Origin: Prodigiosinella aquatilis | Lineage (GTDB): Bacteria; Pseudomonadota; Gammaproteobacteria; Enterobacterales; Enterobacteriaceae | Direction: 5' to 3' | NCBI GenBank assembly: GCA_030388725.1 | Contig: CP128857.1 | Coordinates: 4,340,001 to 4,404,000 of the forward strand | Length of the DNA: 64,000 nt | Shown: positions 35,873 to 44,822 of the stretch, in pieces | How the letters are laid out: the number at the start of each line of letters is the position of its first letter | Position numbering within the stretch: the first letter of the stretch is position 1 | Position numbers and translations under genes: made by a program | The notes under the pieces: model-generated | What the model was told of the DNA's origin: nothing | The model's database searches: none | The model's input: only the letters and a program-made list of their open reading frames with translations

Positions 35873-37321
35873 TTACTCAGTGGGTTGATTACCCGATGCC
35901 GACAACGTCGTTTCAGATGTGGTCATCTCAGCCACCGGTGTCGCCGGTATTTCATCTACCGGATCATCAAACCCAACGACCATCACCATTCCAATAGTCA
36001 GCACAATTGCCACACCACATCCCACCAGTTCCCCGATAAATGACATGGGGGATGACGGGCTAATGGCATTAATGATAGTCAGGATGCCGGGCAATCCGGC
36101 ATAGGCGTAGTACAGCGAGCCAAACAGGCTGGTGACCACCGCGCCTACCGCCCCGCCGATACAGCCACAGATAAATGGTTTTTTGTAACGTAACGTCACG
36201 CCGTAGATAGCCGGTTCGGTAATGCCGAAGATAGCAGTCACTCCCGCTGACATGGCGCGGGTTTTCAATTCCCGGTTACGTGTTTTCAGGAAACACCCAA
36301 AAGCAGCAGCCATCTGTCCCACGACGGCAACCGTCTGGAATGCTTGAAATGAGTCGTGACCATTTATATCGAAATCAGCCAGGACGACGGGCGTGATCCC
36401 CCAGTGCACACCGAAGATCACGATGATCTGCCACACACCGCCGATAATGCCAGCTGCCAACGCCGGAAACGCGTGAAACAACGCATTATAACCAAGCGCA
36501 ATGCCACTCGCCGCCCAGCTGGTCACCGGACCGATGGCCAGCAACGTCAGCGGAACCACAATCACAAAACAGATCAACGGGGTAAACAGAGCACTCACTA
36601 CTTCAGGCAGCCATTTCACTACCCGATGCTCCACCCATGCCAATACCCAAACCAGAAATAACGGTGGCAGTACCGAGGCGGTATAGACGGTTTTCGCCAG
36701 CGGCAATCCCAGTAGCGTTATGTGTTCACCGGCGGCGATTTTCCCAGCCAACGTGGTCCATTCAGGGTTGATCAGCGCACAGCAGCACAGCACAGCGATA
36801 TAGGTATTACAACGAAAATGGCGGGACGCAGTAATGGCAATAAATACCGGCAAAAACGCGAACGGCGTCCACGACATAAAATTCAGTACGCTGTAAGTAC
36901 CAGTGGTATTGAAAGTATCGGAAAACTGCGTCGCCACAATCAGCATCCCTTGCAGGATCCCGGCAGCGGCAAGAATGTAGACAATGGGAGCAAACACAGC
37001 CGACATCGTGGCGATCACAGTATCCAGTACACGGCGTTTCGGCTCACTGACAGCCCTGTGATTATCACCAACCAGATCAGCCATATGGCGATAAACCTCA
37101 CCCACATGCGTACCGATCACCACCTGAAACTGTCCACCGTTTTCCACTACGGCGATCACACCCGGCAGACCCTGGATCCTCGCTTTGGCACCGGCGGGCG
37201 TTTCTCCCAGCACCAGACGCAAGCGGGTAGCACAACGAGAAAAATTGACGATGTTCTGCTGCCCACCTACTGCATTGAGAATGTTTTTCGCTAATGTTGC
37301 GTAATCTCTAATCCCAGCCAT
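35873..37321 (-). CDS. Beta-glucoside PTS permease, IIBC components
   Basis: 482 residues. The EIIB domain (1-85) has the phosphocysteine in NFSRCATRLRLVLGE; EIIC follows with about ten membrane helices (IATMSAVFAPIVYILAAAGI, GVHWGITPVVLADFDINGHD, FGITEPAIYGVTLRYKKPFI). No EIIA domain is present after the EIIC, so EIIA-Glc must supply phosphate, as for AscF. The start MAGIRDYATLAKNILNAVGG at 37321 is the family start. It is first in a two-gene operon with the GH1 enzyme and preceded by AscG-type operators; no regulator gene is next to it. Confidence 0.92.
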   Translation of the reverse strand: MAGIRDYATLAKNILNAVGGQQNIVNFSRCATRLRLVLGETPAGAKARIQGLPGVIAVVENGGQFQVVIGTHVGEVYRHMADLVGDNHRAVSEPKRRVLDTVIATMSAVFAPIVYILAAAGILQGMLIVATQFSDTFNTTGTYSVLNFMSWTPFAFLPVFIAITASRHFRCNTYIAVLCCCALINPEWTTLAGKIAAGEHITLLGLPLAKTVYTASVLPPLFLVWVLAWVEHRVVKWLPEVVSALFTPLICFVIVVPLTLLAIGPVTSWAASGIALGYNALFHAFPALAAGIIGGVWQIIVIFGVHWGITPVVLADFDINGHDSFQAFQTVAVVGQMAAAFGCFLKTRNRELKTRAMSAGVTAIFGITEPAIYGVTLRYKKPFICGCIGGAVGAVVTSLFGSLYYAYAGLPGILTIINAISPSSPMSFIGELVGCGVAIVLTIGMVMVVGFDDPVDEIPATPVAEMTTSETTLSASGNQPTE

Positions 37322-37363
37322 AGTGTCACCTTTTTGATTACTGATGATCTGCCGCCATGATAA

Positions 37364-37377
37364 TGAAACCGGTTTCA
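37364..37377. promoter_or_regulatory. AscG/LacI-type operator upstream of the PTS gene
   Basis: TGAAACCGGTTTCA is a perfect 14-base palindrome identical to the E. coli AscG operator consensus, 43 bp before the PTS start. A partial second site, CGCAACCGGTTTTA, is at 37401-37414. A CRP half-site (TGTGATCTGCGCC on the minus strand) lies further up near 37450. Confidence 0.8.
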
Positions 37378-37601
37378 GGCTGCCTGAAGCACCACTATTC
37401 CGCAACCGGTTTTAGTTGATCTGCTACGCGATCTTTGGCGCAGATCACATCCAAAGAGTGCTGGAGGGAAAAAGTATTAACGCGTCACAGCATTCACACC
37501 GGTCAGGTATCCGGTTTTTAACCGATCGGTGTCGGGTCAATAGCCAGCCATAGTTGAAGGAAACGCGGCAACACAAGAAGAACAGAAACGGGGGAAATGA
37601 C

Positions 37602-37626
37602 AAAAAAGAAAGGCGCCGCAGCGCCC
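37602..37626 (-). terminator. Terminator of tabA
   Basis: On the minus strand GGCGC-tgcg-GCGCC is followed by TTTCTTTTTT, starting about 11 bases after the tabA stop. This is a compact intrinsic terminator. The rest of 37415-37601 shows nothing further. Confidence 0.8.
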
Positions 37627-37636
37627 TGGAGGAGGA

Positions 37637-38104
37637 TTACATCACCAGCGATGCGTCGATTTTTACCACAGCTTTACGTACATGGGCGGGGGCGCCGACG
37701 GCACACAGCGGCTTATGCACTTCACCTGGGAAGAACACCACAAAATCACCGGATTGCATAACAAACTGCTTTTCCTGTTCACCGGCTGGCAAAAACGCGA
37801 TGTCTTTATCCGCCAGCCAGTCCACATCTGGCTTACCCGCAGGCAAGTTACTGAAGGTCATTCCTTCAGTACCATTCAGAATGATCTGGATATCAAGATA
37901 TTTACCATGGTATTCCGCCCGGCGATTTTCCAGCACATCGGTACTGTCATTCGAAACCAGGACAAACACCTTGTTGCCATCAATGTCGTGTTTGCCAAGC
38001 GGTGTATCAGCATTGATATGTTGTTTCACATACTCAATAGCTTCACGCAATTCCAATGGCAGATAAGGAACCAGTTCAAGATGATGGATATTGCCGGTAA
38101 TCAT
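37637..38104 (-). CDS. tabA: TabA/YhcH/YjgK/YiaL family protein
   Basis: 155 residues of the DUF386 beta-sandwich (cupin-like) family, close to E. coli TabA (YjgK), named for a role in toxin-antitoxin-linked biofilm formation. GKHDIDGNKVFVLVSNDSTD, RRAEYHGKYLDIQIILNGTE and FVVFFPGEVHKPLCAVGAP contain the conserved His/Glu set. ATG 38104 is preferred to ATG 38110 because AGAGGA ends right against the upstream ATG but six bases before the downstream one. Located between the argI and pyrBI blocks, as in E. coli. Confidence 0.93.
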   Translation of the reverse strand: MITGNIHHLELVPYLPLELREAIEYVKQHINADTPLGKHDIDGNKVFVLVSNDSTDVLENRRAEYHGKYLDIQIILNGTEGMTFSNLPAGKPDVDWLADKDIAFLPAGEQEKQFVMQSGDFVVFFPGEVHKPLCAVGAPAHVRKAVVKIDASLVM

Positions 38105-38294
38105 GGTCATTCCTCTGTAAAATAAAACGATACTTTACGGCATTTATACTCCTCCTCTGTTTCAGCCGCCAGCCGACCACAGCCAAAAAGTGACGAGACT
38201 GCCATTTTAATTTCAGACACAAACCACGCCGCCCAGCATTGGCGAGCTCACCGATCGCAACCGATTGCCATGCACGAAAAATCGCGTTTTCCGC

Positions 38295-38322
38295 TTGAAT
38301 TAGCATTCCCTGCGCGTATAAT
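38295..38322 (+). promoter_or_regulatory. pyrLBI promoter
   Basis: TTGAAT at 38295 and TATAAT at 38317 are separated by 16 bp. The following sequence (AATTTGCCGGGAGG) is nearly the E. coli pyrBI transcript start. The start site would be near 38330. Confidence 0.8.
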
Positions 38323-38347
38323 TTCGACCAATTTGCCGGGAGGGGAC

Positions 38348-38458
38348 ATGTTTAACGCTGCTGTTTTTGTGGGTCATCAACCGCAACTGCCATCCGGCAG
38401 CCAGCCTGCGTTTTTCCTTCCGTTGCCTTACCGATTGTTGAAAAAAGCCCCTCGTTGA
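38348..38458 (+). CDS. pyrL: pyrBI operon leader peptide
   Basis: A 36-residue leader, MFNAAVFVGHQPQLPSGSQP followed by AFFLPLPYRLLKKAPR. The GGGAGG ribosome site stands just before the ATG. Its codons cover the U-rich tract (GCGTTTTTCCTTCCG), and its stop lies inside the attenuator stem. In E. coli, slow transcription at low UTP lets the ribosome follow RNA polymerase and disrupt the terminator; the layout here is the same. The peptide sequence differs from E. coli, as expected when only U-richness and position are selected. Confidence 0.88.
   Translation: MFNAAVFVGHQPQLPSGSQPAFFLPLPYRLLKKAPR
38387..38400 (+). promoter_or_regulatory. Pause hairpin in the pyrBI leader
   Basis: CTGCC-atcc-GGCAG forms a small stem just before the U-rich stretch of pyrL. 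It corresponds in place to the RNA polymerase pause site used in UTP-sensitive attenuation. Confidence 0.6.
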
Positions 38459-38469
38459 GGGGTTTTTTT
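38447..38469 (+). terminator. pyrBI attenuator
   Basis: CCCCTC-gtt-GAGGGG followed by seven Ts is an intrinsic terminator. The pyrL stop codon falls within the stem, so a translating ribosome would prevent its formation. Confidence 0.93.
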
Positions 38470-38529
38470 GCCTGTCGCAGGCGGCAAAAATTTCTGTTTA
38501 CCATGCCTAACTGTGGGGAGAATAACCAA

Positions 38530-39465
38530 ATGGTCAATCCGCTTTATAAAAGACACATCATCTCGATTAATGATCTCAGCCGGGACGATCTGGAACTGAC
38601 GCTGAAAGTGGCAGCCAGCCTGAAAGCCAACCCGCAACCGGAGCTGTTAAAACATAAAGTGATTGCCAGTTGCTTCTTTGAAGCATCAACCCGCACCCGC
38701 CTGTCATTTGAAACTGCCATGCACCGTTTAGGCGCGTCCGTGGTCGGCTTCGCCGACAGCAGCAATACCTCGTTAGGCAAAAAAGGGGAAACGCTGGCGG
38801 ATACCATTTCGGTCATCAGTAACTACGTGGATGCCATTGTGATGCGTCATCCGCAAGAGGGCGCCGCGCGGCTGGCAAGTCAGTTTTCCAACGGCATACC
38901 GGTACTCAACGCGGGCGACGGTGCCAATCAGCACCCGTCTCAGACCCTGCTCGACCTGTTCACCATTCAAGAAACCCAGGGCCGTCTGAACGGTATCAAT
39001 ATCGCCATGGTCGGTGACCTGAAATACGGGCGCACCGTGCATTCACTGACTCAGGCGCTGGCCAAATTTGATGGCAACCGTTTCTACTTCATCGCCCCTG
39101 GAGCACTCGCAATGCCGGACTACATCCTGCAGATGCTGGAAGAAAAAAATATCGCCTACAGCCTGCATGACAGCATTGAAGAAGTCGTGCCACAAGTGGA
39201 TATTCTTTACATGACCCGAGTGCAGAAAGAGCGGCTGGATCCGTCTGAATATATCAACATCAAATCACAGTTCATTCTGCGCGCGACCGACCTCGCCAAT
39301 GCCCGCGATAACCTGAAAGTGCTGCATCCGCTGCCGCGCATTGACGAAATCACCACCGATGTTGACAGTACCCCTTACGCCCATTATTTCCAGCAGACCG
39401 GTAATGGTATCTATGCGCGCCAAGCTCTGTTGGCATTGGTTTTAAACAGCGAACTGGTTCTGTAA
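38530..39465 (+). CDS. pyrB: Aspartate carbamoyltransferase catalytic subunit
   Basis: 311 residues. It joins carbamoyl phosphate and aspartate, the first committed step of pyrimidine synthesis. Motifs: FEASTRTRLSFETAMHRLG, SSNTSLGKKGE, HPSQTLLDLFTI, and HPLPRIDEI. The start MVNPLYKRHIISINDLSRDD at 38530 is chosen over an ATG at 38455 that overlaps the attenuator. It lies just after the attenuator and 15 bp before pyrI. Confidence 0.98.
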   Translation: MVNPLYKRHIISINDLSRDDLELTLKVAASLKANPQPELLKHKVIASCFFEASTRTRLSFETAMHRLGASVVGFADSSNTSLGKKGETLADTISVISNYVDAIVMRHPQEGAARLASQFSNGIPVLNAGDGANQHPSQTLLDLFTIQETQGRLNGINIAMVGDLKYGRTVHSLTQALAKFDGNRFYFIAPGALAMPDYILQMLEEKNIAYSLHDSIEEVVPQVDILYMTRVQKERLDPSEYINIKSQFILRATDLANARDNLKVLHPLPRIDEITTDVDSTPYAHYFQQTGNGIYARQALLALVLNSELVL

Positions 39466-39480
39466 AGGAGGAGCACAATA

Positions 39481-39948
39481 ATGACTCATGATAATAAATT
39501 ACAGGTAGAAGCCATCAAACGCGGCACGGTGATCGACCATATTCCGGCTCAGGTCGGCTTCAAACTGCTGACGCTGTTTAAATTGACCGCCACCGATCAG
39601 CGTATCACCATCGGCCTCAACCTGCCGTCCAACGAGTTGGGACGCAAAGATCTGATCAAGATCGAGAATATTTTCCTTACTGAAGAACAGGCCGACCAGT
39701 TGGCAATATACGCGCCACAAGCGACCGTCAACCAGATCGACAATTACGATGTGGTGCGTAAGTTACATCCACAACTTCCGGATCATATTGATGGTGTACT
39801 GACCTGCCCCAACAGCAACTGTATCAGTCGCAGCGAACCGGTCAGTTCTTCATTCAGTGTGAAACAGCACAGTGACGGTGATGTACAGTTGAAATGCAAA
39901 TACTGTGAGAAGGAATTCGAACGTCAGGCGGTACTGAACAGCCATTAA
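39481..39948 (+). CDS. pyrI: Aspartate carbamoyltransferase regulatory subunit
   Basis: 155 residues. PyrI binds CTP/ATP and gives feedback control to the PyrB6-PyrI6 complex. The N-terminal nucleotide-binding half (VEAIKRGTVIDHIPAQVGFK) is followed by a zinc domain with four cysteines in CPNSNC and CKYC. An AAAGGAGG site precedes ATG 39481. It forms the pyrLBI operon with pyrB. Confidence 0.98.
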   Translation: MTHDNKLQVEAIKRGTVIDHIPAQVGFKLLTLFKLTATDQRITIGLNLPSNELGRKDLIKIENIFLTEEQADQLAIYAPQATVNQIDNYDVVRKLHPQLPDHIDGVLTCPNSNCISRSEPVSSSFSVKQHSDGDVQLKCKYCEKEFERQAVLNSH

Positions 39949-39959
39949 GTTAGCGAGCA

Positions 39960-39993
39960 AGCAATACCAGAAATATCAGAAAGGTATTGCTTT
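39960..39993 (+). terminator. Terminator after pyrI
   Basis: AGCAATACC pairs with GGTATTGCT around a 14-base A-rich loop, followed by a short T stretch, 12 bp past the pyrI stop. Confidence 0.65.
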
Positions 39994-40081
39994 GCCTGAC
40001 GGCTCACGAGGTAGAATGGCTTGGTACCAGGCTTTTTGGAAAAAAGCGTTCGCGCTCATTCAGACTTAATCAGGAGAAAAT

Positions 40082-40468
40082 ATGTCACGCATTATCAGTA
40101 CGGAACAGGCTCCGGCAGCGATTGGCCCTTACGTTCAGGGTGTTGACCTCGGCAGCATGATATTCACATCCGGTCAGATTCCGGTAGACCCGAAAACCGG
40201 TCTGGTATCCGACGACATATCCGCGCAAGCGCGTCAATCACTGGAAAACGTCAAGGCGATTGTGGAAGCTGCCGATCTGAAAGTGTCTGATATCGTTAAA
40301 ACCACCGTATTTGTAAAAGATCTTAACGATTTCGCCACGGTTAACGCCACCTATGAGGCCTTCTTTACTGAACATAATGCGCCGTTCCCGGCCCGTTCCT
40401 GTGTAGAAGTCGCTCGTCTGCCAAAAGACGTGAAAATAGAGATAGAAGCCATCGCTGTGCGTGGCTAA
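40082..40468 (+). CDS. ridA: 2-iminobutanoate/2-iminopropanoate deaminase
   Basis: 128 residues, the RidA/YjgF/UK114 fold. It hydrolyses reactive enamine/imine products of PLP enzymes such as IlvA. The family stretch GPYVQGVDLGSMIFTSGQIP and the catalytic arginine in APFPARSCVEVARLPKDVK are present. CAGGAG precedes the ATG at 40082. The pyrI-ridA order is conserved with E. coli. Confidence 0.97.
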   Translation: MSRIISTEQAPAAIGPYVQGVDLGSMIFTSGQIPVDPKTGLVSDDISAQARQSLENVKAIVEAADLKVSDIVKTTVFVKDLNDFATVNATYEAFFTEHNAPFPARSCVEVARLPKDVKIEIEAIAVRG

Positions 40469-40525
40469 ATTTGTCTCGCATCTCAGGGGCAGCGGCACTC
40501 CTCGCGCGTTCCAACCCCGCCCAAT

Positions 40526-40548
40526 CCTTCCCCTTCACAAGGGGAAGG
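40526..40548. repeat. Dispersed palindrome / possible ridA terminator
   Basis: CCTTCCCCTT-cac-AAGGGGAAGG is a 10-bp perfect stem. The core is identical to the hairpin in the nifK-nifT gap (861-880). No T-run follows. The remainder of 40469-40860 shows no gene on either strand that I can support. Confidence 0.6.
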
Positions 40549-40860
40549 CAGCCGTTCCCCGGTTACATGGCGATGTCACGCGTTCCCCAGTCAAGTCGAA
40601 AGTCGAATAACACTAAATTCGGGTAGGCTCATCCCGACAAACATCAGCTCATCCTTATTCGGTGCACTCATTACCCTCTTCGCACTATCAGCGCCGGATA
40701 TTCCCACCAGACAACACCACTATGGCGCAGTGATCGCCGTACCGGCACCAATCAGGTGCAAAAAAACCCTGTCCCCAGCGATAAGTACGTCATTTGCCAC
40801 GCTGGCATGCTTTCTGCATTTCGGTTGTATCTTCATCAAGCGTGATGCCAGGGGATGACA

Positions 40861-42300
40861 ATGATAAAAATAACGCTTCCAACCGCGCCTTACTACGATG
40901 AGATGCTCACCGCAGAAGGCACACAACGCCAGCAATACGACGCTTACTGGCAATGGCTGCAACAAACCGACCAACAGGCCATCAAGCAGAAAAAGGAGCA
41001 GGCAGAACTGCTGTTTCATCGGGTCGGCATTACGTTCAATGTCTATGGTGAAGAGGGCGGAACCGAGCGCCTGATTCCTTTCGACAGCGTCCCGCGCATT
41101 ATTCCCGCCCATGAATGGCGCATGCTCGATCTTGGCATCCGCCAGCGGGTCAAAGCGCTCAACGCCTTTCTGTACGATATCTATCACCAGCAGCATATTC
41201 TCAAGGCGGGTATTATTCCTGCCGAGCAAGTGTTGGCTAACGATCAATACCAACCCTGCATGCAGGGCGTGGATTTGCACAACAACATCTATGCCCATAT
41301 CACCGGTATCGACATGGTGCGCAACAGCGACGGCCATTATTACGTGCTGGAAGATAATCTGCGCACGCCGTCCGGGGTATCTTACATGCTGGAAAACCGC
41401 AAGATGATGATGCGCTTGTATCCGGATCTGTTTGCCAGGCAACACATCGCGCCGGTAGAGCGTTATCCCAGCTATCTGTTACAAACCCTGCGTGAAAGCA
41501 CGCCGGTGGACGATCCGACCGTCGTGGTGATGACACCGGGGCGTTTTAACAGCGCCTATTTTGAACACAGTTTTCTGGCCCAGCAGATGGGCGTTGAACT
41601 GGTAGAGAGCGCCGATCTGTTCGTGAAAGAAGGTGCCGTTTATATGCGCACCACCGAAGGCCCTTGTCAGGTGGATGTCATCTACCGCCGCATCGACGAT
41701 GACTTCCTCGACCCGTTGGCATTCCGCACCGATTCAATGCTCGGCGTGCCGGGTTTGCTGTCGGTGTATCGCACCGGTGGCGTGGTGCTGGCCAATGCCA
41801 TCGGCACCGGCGTGGCTGATGACAAATCCATCTATCCGTATGTACCGGAGATGATCCGTTTTTACCTATCCGAAGAACCGATTCTGGGCAATATTCCCAC
41901 CTGGCAGTGCCGCAACACTGAAGATTTACACTATGTACTCGATAATCTGGCCAGCATGGTGGTGAAGGAAGTTCATGGCGCTGGCGGTTACGGCATGCTG
42001 GTTGGTCCCTGTGCCACACATCAGCAAATAGAAGACTTCCGGCTACGGTTGCTGGCCAACCCGCACCACTACATTGCTCAGGAAACGTTGGCGCTTTCCA
42101 CCTGCCCCACTTTTGTAGATGAAGGACTGGCTCCGCGCCATATCGACCTGCGGCCATTCGCGCTCTCCGGCGAGGAGATCCGGCTGATCCCCGGCGGGTT
42201 GACTCGTGTCGCACTGACGGAAGGCTCGCTGGTGGTGAACTCCTCACAGGGTGGTGGCACCAAAGATACCTGGGTCATGGAGGAGGACGAATCATGCTAA
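40861..42300 (+). CDS. Circularly permuted ATP-grasp protein of the Anbu operon
   Basis: 479 residues of the DUF404/DUF407 type ATP-grasp ligases. Conserved stretches: EGGTERLIPFDSVPRIIPAH, DGHYYVLEDNLRTPSGVSYM (metal/ATP-binding E-D-N-x-R), VIYRRIDDDFLDPL and KEVHGAGGYGMLVG. Such proteins are thought to form peptide or amide bonds with ATP, but the product is unknown. ATG 40861 has AGGGG seven bases before it; ATG 40855 is the alternative. It overlaps the next gene by 7 bases, starting a tight four-gene operon ending with an Anbu peptidase. Confidence 0.9.
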   Translation: MIKITLPTAPYYDEMLTAEGTQRQQYDAYWQWLQQTDQQAIKQKKEQAELLFHRVGITFNVYGEEGGTERLIPFDSVPRIIPAHEWRMLDLGIRQRVKALNAFLYDIYHQQHILKAGIIPAEQVLANDQYQPCMQGVDLHNNIYAHITGIDMVRNSDGHYYVLEDNLRTPSGVSYMLENRKMMMRLYPDLFARQHIAPVERYPSYLLQTLRESTPVDDPTVVVMTPGRFNSAYFEHSFLAQQMGVELVESADLFVKEGAVYMRTTEGPCQVDVIYRRIDDDFLDPLAFRTDSMLGVPGLLSVYRTGGVVLANAIGTGVADDKSIYPYVPEMIRFYLSEEPILGNIPTWQCRNTEDLHYVLDNLASMVVKEVHGAGGYGMLVGPCATHQQIEDFRLRLLANPHHYIAQETLALSTCPTFVDEGLAPRHIDLRPFALSGEEIRLIPGGLTRVALTEGSLVVNSSQGGGTKDTWVMEEDESC

Positions 42301-43223
42301 GCCGCACAGCCAGTGAACTGTATTGGATGGCCCGTTATCTGGAGCGAGCCGAGAGTTTCGCCCGCGTACTGGATGTGACTTACAAGCTATCCATGATGCC
42401 GCGCCACAGCCAGCAGCAACGCGATCTGGCGTTACCGCTGAATCTGACCTATACCCATGAGCTGTTTCAGCAGCATTACACCCGGTTTTCCATGGATAAT
42501 CTGTTGAACTTTTTTGCTCTCGACAGCCATAACCCCAGCAGCATTTACAGTTGCATCGAAATGGCCTGGAACAACGCCCACGCGGTGCGCGGTAGCCTGT
42601 CATCTGAAGTGTGGGAATGCATTAACACCACCCGCATTGATATTCGCCATTTGCGTCATCAGGGCGTGGATAAAATCGGCATAGACGCCTTCTTTGACTG
42701 GGTGAAAGAGCGTGCCCACTTATTCCGCGGCGCCATGTTTGGCACATTACTGCGTAACGACGCACAGTGCTTTATCCGTCTCGGTACACTGATTGAACGT
42801 GCTTATGCCACCGCGCAACTGCTCAGCATCAAAGATCAGCAATTGAATAACGATCCCGATCCGGTACGGGAATATTACCGGTTGGATACGCTGCTGAGGG
42901 CCGTGAGCGCTCGTGAAGCCTACAACAGCATTTATCGCCAGCCGGTCAGCCGGGAAACCGTGACCGAACTACTGGTACTGCGTAACGACGTGCCGCGATC
43001 GTTGCGAGCCTGCGTCAGCGATCTGGTTCAACAGTTGGAAGCCATCGGCAGTGAACGCGCCCGGGTTCCCCAACGCCTTGCCCACCAGTTAAACGTAGCG
43101 CTGCGTTTCAGCACACTGGACGACATCATGGCGGAAGATCTGCAAACTTACCTGAATAATTTTCTCAGTAATATCAACGAGCTGGCGGACAGTATTCGTC
43201 ATACCTATCTGGAGGCGTTATGA
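42294..43223 (+). CDS. Alpha-E domain protein (DUF403)
   Basis: 309 residues, nearly all helical. The start MLSRTASELYWMARYLERAE is the hallmark of the alpha-E family, which nearly always follows a permuted ATP-grasp gene. Its function is unknown; a scaffold or partner for the ligase has been proposed. GGAGGA precedes ATG 42294, which overlaps the upstream stop, and its own stop overlaps the next start by 4 bases, so all three are probably translationally coupled. Confidence 0.92.
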   Translation: MLSRTASELYWMARYLERAESFARVLDVTYKLSMMPRHSQQQRDLALPLNLTYTHELFQQHYTRFSMDNLLNFFALDSHNPSSIYSCIEMAWNNAHAVRGSLSSEVWECINTTRIDIRHLRHQGVDKIGIDAFFDWVKERAHLFRGAMFGTLLRNDAQCFIRLGTLIERAYATAQLLSIKDQQLNNDPDPVREYYRLDTLLRAVSAREAYNSIYRQPVSRETVTELLVLRNDVPRSLRACVSDLVQQLEAIGSERARVPQRLAHQLNVALRFSTLDDIMAEDLQTYLNNFLSNINELADSIRHTYLEAL

Positions 43224-44041
43224 AGCTTACCATCAATCACCTGACCCACTATCGCTATGATGAAGAAGTGAAGTTCAGCACCCAGTACCTACGTCTGACT
43301 CCGCAGAATACCGCCTGTCAGCAGATAAAGGAGTGGAAACTGACACTACCCGCCTCCGCTGTCGCTACCACCGATGCCTATGGCAACGTGCTACATGTAC
43401 TGACACTCGATCATCCACACCATGACATCACGATTCATGCTCAAGGTGTCGTGGAAATCGCCGATAGCAGAGAAGAGGCCTACGCTAGCGGAGAAACGGA
43501 TTCGCTCTCGCCATTGGTATTCCTGCGCACCACGCCACTGACGGAGGCCAACGGCACTATCCGTGCGTTTGCACAGCGTTACTTTCGCCCACAGGCGGCG
43601 GAAGAAAGCCTGCATCAACTGATGGCGGAATTACAGTTGAAAATGCCGTATACTCCTGGCGCCACGCAGGTGCATGACACCGCGGCAAGCGCCTTTGCCA
43701 TGCAAAAAGGGGTCTGTCAGGATCATACCCATGTTTTTCTGGCCTGCTGTCGCAGCCTGCATATTCCCGCCCGCTATGTGAGCGGTTATGTATACAGTCA
43801 GGATACGCAACACGTGGCGATGCACGCCTGGGCAGAAGTGTGGTTGAATGAACGCTGGCACAGCTTTGATATCACCAATAACACCTGCCAGCTCCATCAG
43901 CATCTGCGGCTGGCCATTGGTATGGATTATCTGGATGCCTGCCCGGTACGCGGTACACGACTTGGCGGCGGTTATGAAGAGATGTTTTCCGAAGCTGAGG
44001 TCCGGCTGTTTGAGCGACAGCAACAGGTACAGCAGCAATAG
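43220..44041 (+). CDS. Transglutaminase-like cysteine protease family protein
   Basis: 273 residues. An N-terminal beta domain (LTINHLTHYRYDEEVKFSTQ) typical of the bacterial transglutaminase-like N region precedes the catalytic core: Cys in QKGVCQDHTHVFLACCRSLH, His in HVAMHAWAEVWLNE and Asp in SFDITNNTC. It may hydrolyse or rearrange the bond made by the ATP-grasp partner. No signal peptide, so cytoplasmic. ATG 43220 overlaps the previous stop (ATGA). Confidence 0.92.
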   Translation: MKLTINHLTHYRYDEEVKFSTQYLRLTPQNTACQQIKEWKLTLPASAVATTDAYGNVLHVLTLDHPHHDITIHAQGVVEIADSREEAYASGETDSLSPLVFLRTTPLTEANGTIRAFAQRYFRPQAAEESLHQLMAELQLKMPYTPGATQVHDTAASAFAMQKGVCQDHTHVFLACCRSLHIPARYVSGYVYSQDTQHVAMHAWAEVWLNERWHSFDITNNTCQLHQHLRLAIGMDYLDACPVRGTRLGGGYEEMFSEAEVRLFERQQQVQQQ

Positions 44042-44065
44042 TCATCGTTAACGAAAAGGTACTCT

Positions 44066-44803
44066 ATGACCTACTGTGTGGCCATGCATCTGTCGGACGG
44101 TTTGGTATTTGCATCAGATTCTCGCACTAATGCGGGTGTTGATCACATCGCGACATTCAAGAAACTTCATGTTTTTCATAATGAAAATGAACGTGTGCTG
44201 GTGATTCAATGCGCAGGCAATCTGGCCACGACACAGAGTATCCTCAGCTTGCTTCATGTTCGTATCCAGACACAACATACGCCGAACCTGATGCAGGTCG
44301 CTTCCCTCTATGATGCCGCCATGCTGGTGGGGGAAACCATACGTGAAGTAATCCACCGTGATAGCCAGTCCCAGCAAAGTGGCAGCACCACCAATTTTGG
44401 TTGTAACCTGTTACTGGGCGGGCAGATTGGCGATGAGCAACCGCGCCTGTTCCATATCTATCCGGAAGGCAACTTTATTGAGTCCACCCACGACACACCC
44501 TATTTTCAGATTGGCGAAAGCAAATATGGCAAACCGATTATCGACCGGGTGCTGCGTGTCGACACACCACTAGAGCAAGCGATGTGCTGCGCACTGATTT
44601 CCATTGATTCCACCCTGCGCAGCAATTTGTCGGTGGGTATGCCGCTAGACGTGATGATTTACCGGAACGGCAGCTTTAACATTGGAGAACAACAACGCAT
44701 TACGGAAAATGATCCTTACTTTGCGTCCATCCGCAAAGCCTGGTCGGAAGGATTACAAGACACCTTCCGCCAGTTGCCGCCGTTTCCGCATCAGCGCAAT
44801 TGA
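44066..44803 (+). CDS. Anbu proteasome-like peptidase (ancestral beta subunit)
   Basis: 245 residues of the Ntn-hydrolase fold. Removal of Met1 exposes Thr2 (MTYCVAMHLSDGLVFASDSR); the paired acid is in ASDSRTNAG and the conserved lysine in TFKKLHVF. This is the Anbu class, related to HslV and 20S beta subunits but longer and lacking an obvious ATPase partner. Substrates are unknown. It closes the ATP-grasp, alpha-E, transglutaminase operon with 24 bp spacing; that four-gene set is the standard Anbu context. Confidence 0.9.
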   Translation: MTYCVAMHLSDGLVFASDSRTNAGVDHIATFKKLHVFHNENERVLVIQCAGNLATTQSILSLLHVRIQTQHTPNLMQVASLYDAAMLVGETIREVIHRDSQSQQSGSTTNFGCNLLLGGQIGDEQPRLFHIYPEGNFIESTHDTPYFQIGESKYGKPIIDRVLRVDTPLEQAMCCALISIDSTLRSNLSVGMPLDVMIYRNGSFNIGEQQRITENDPYFASIRKAWSEGLQDTFRQLPPFPHQRN

Positions 44804-44822
44804 TATCGCGCCCAACGTAGTC

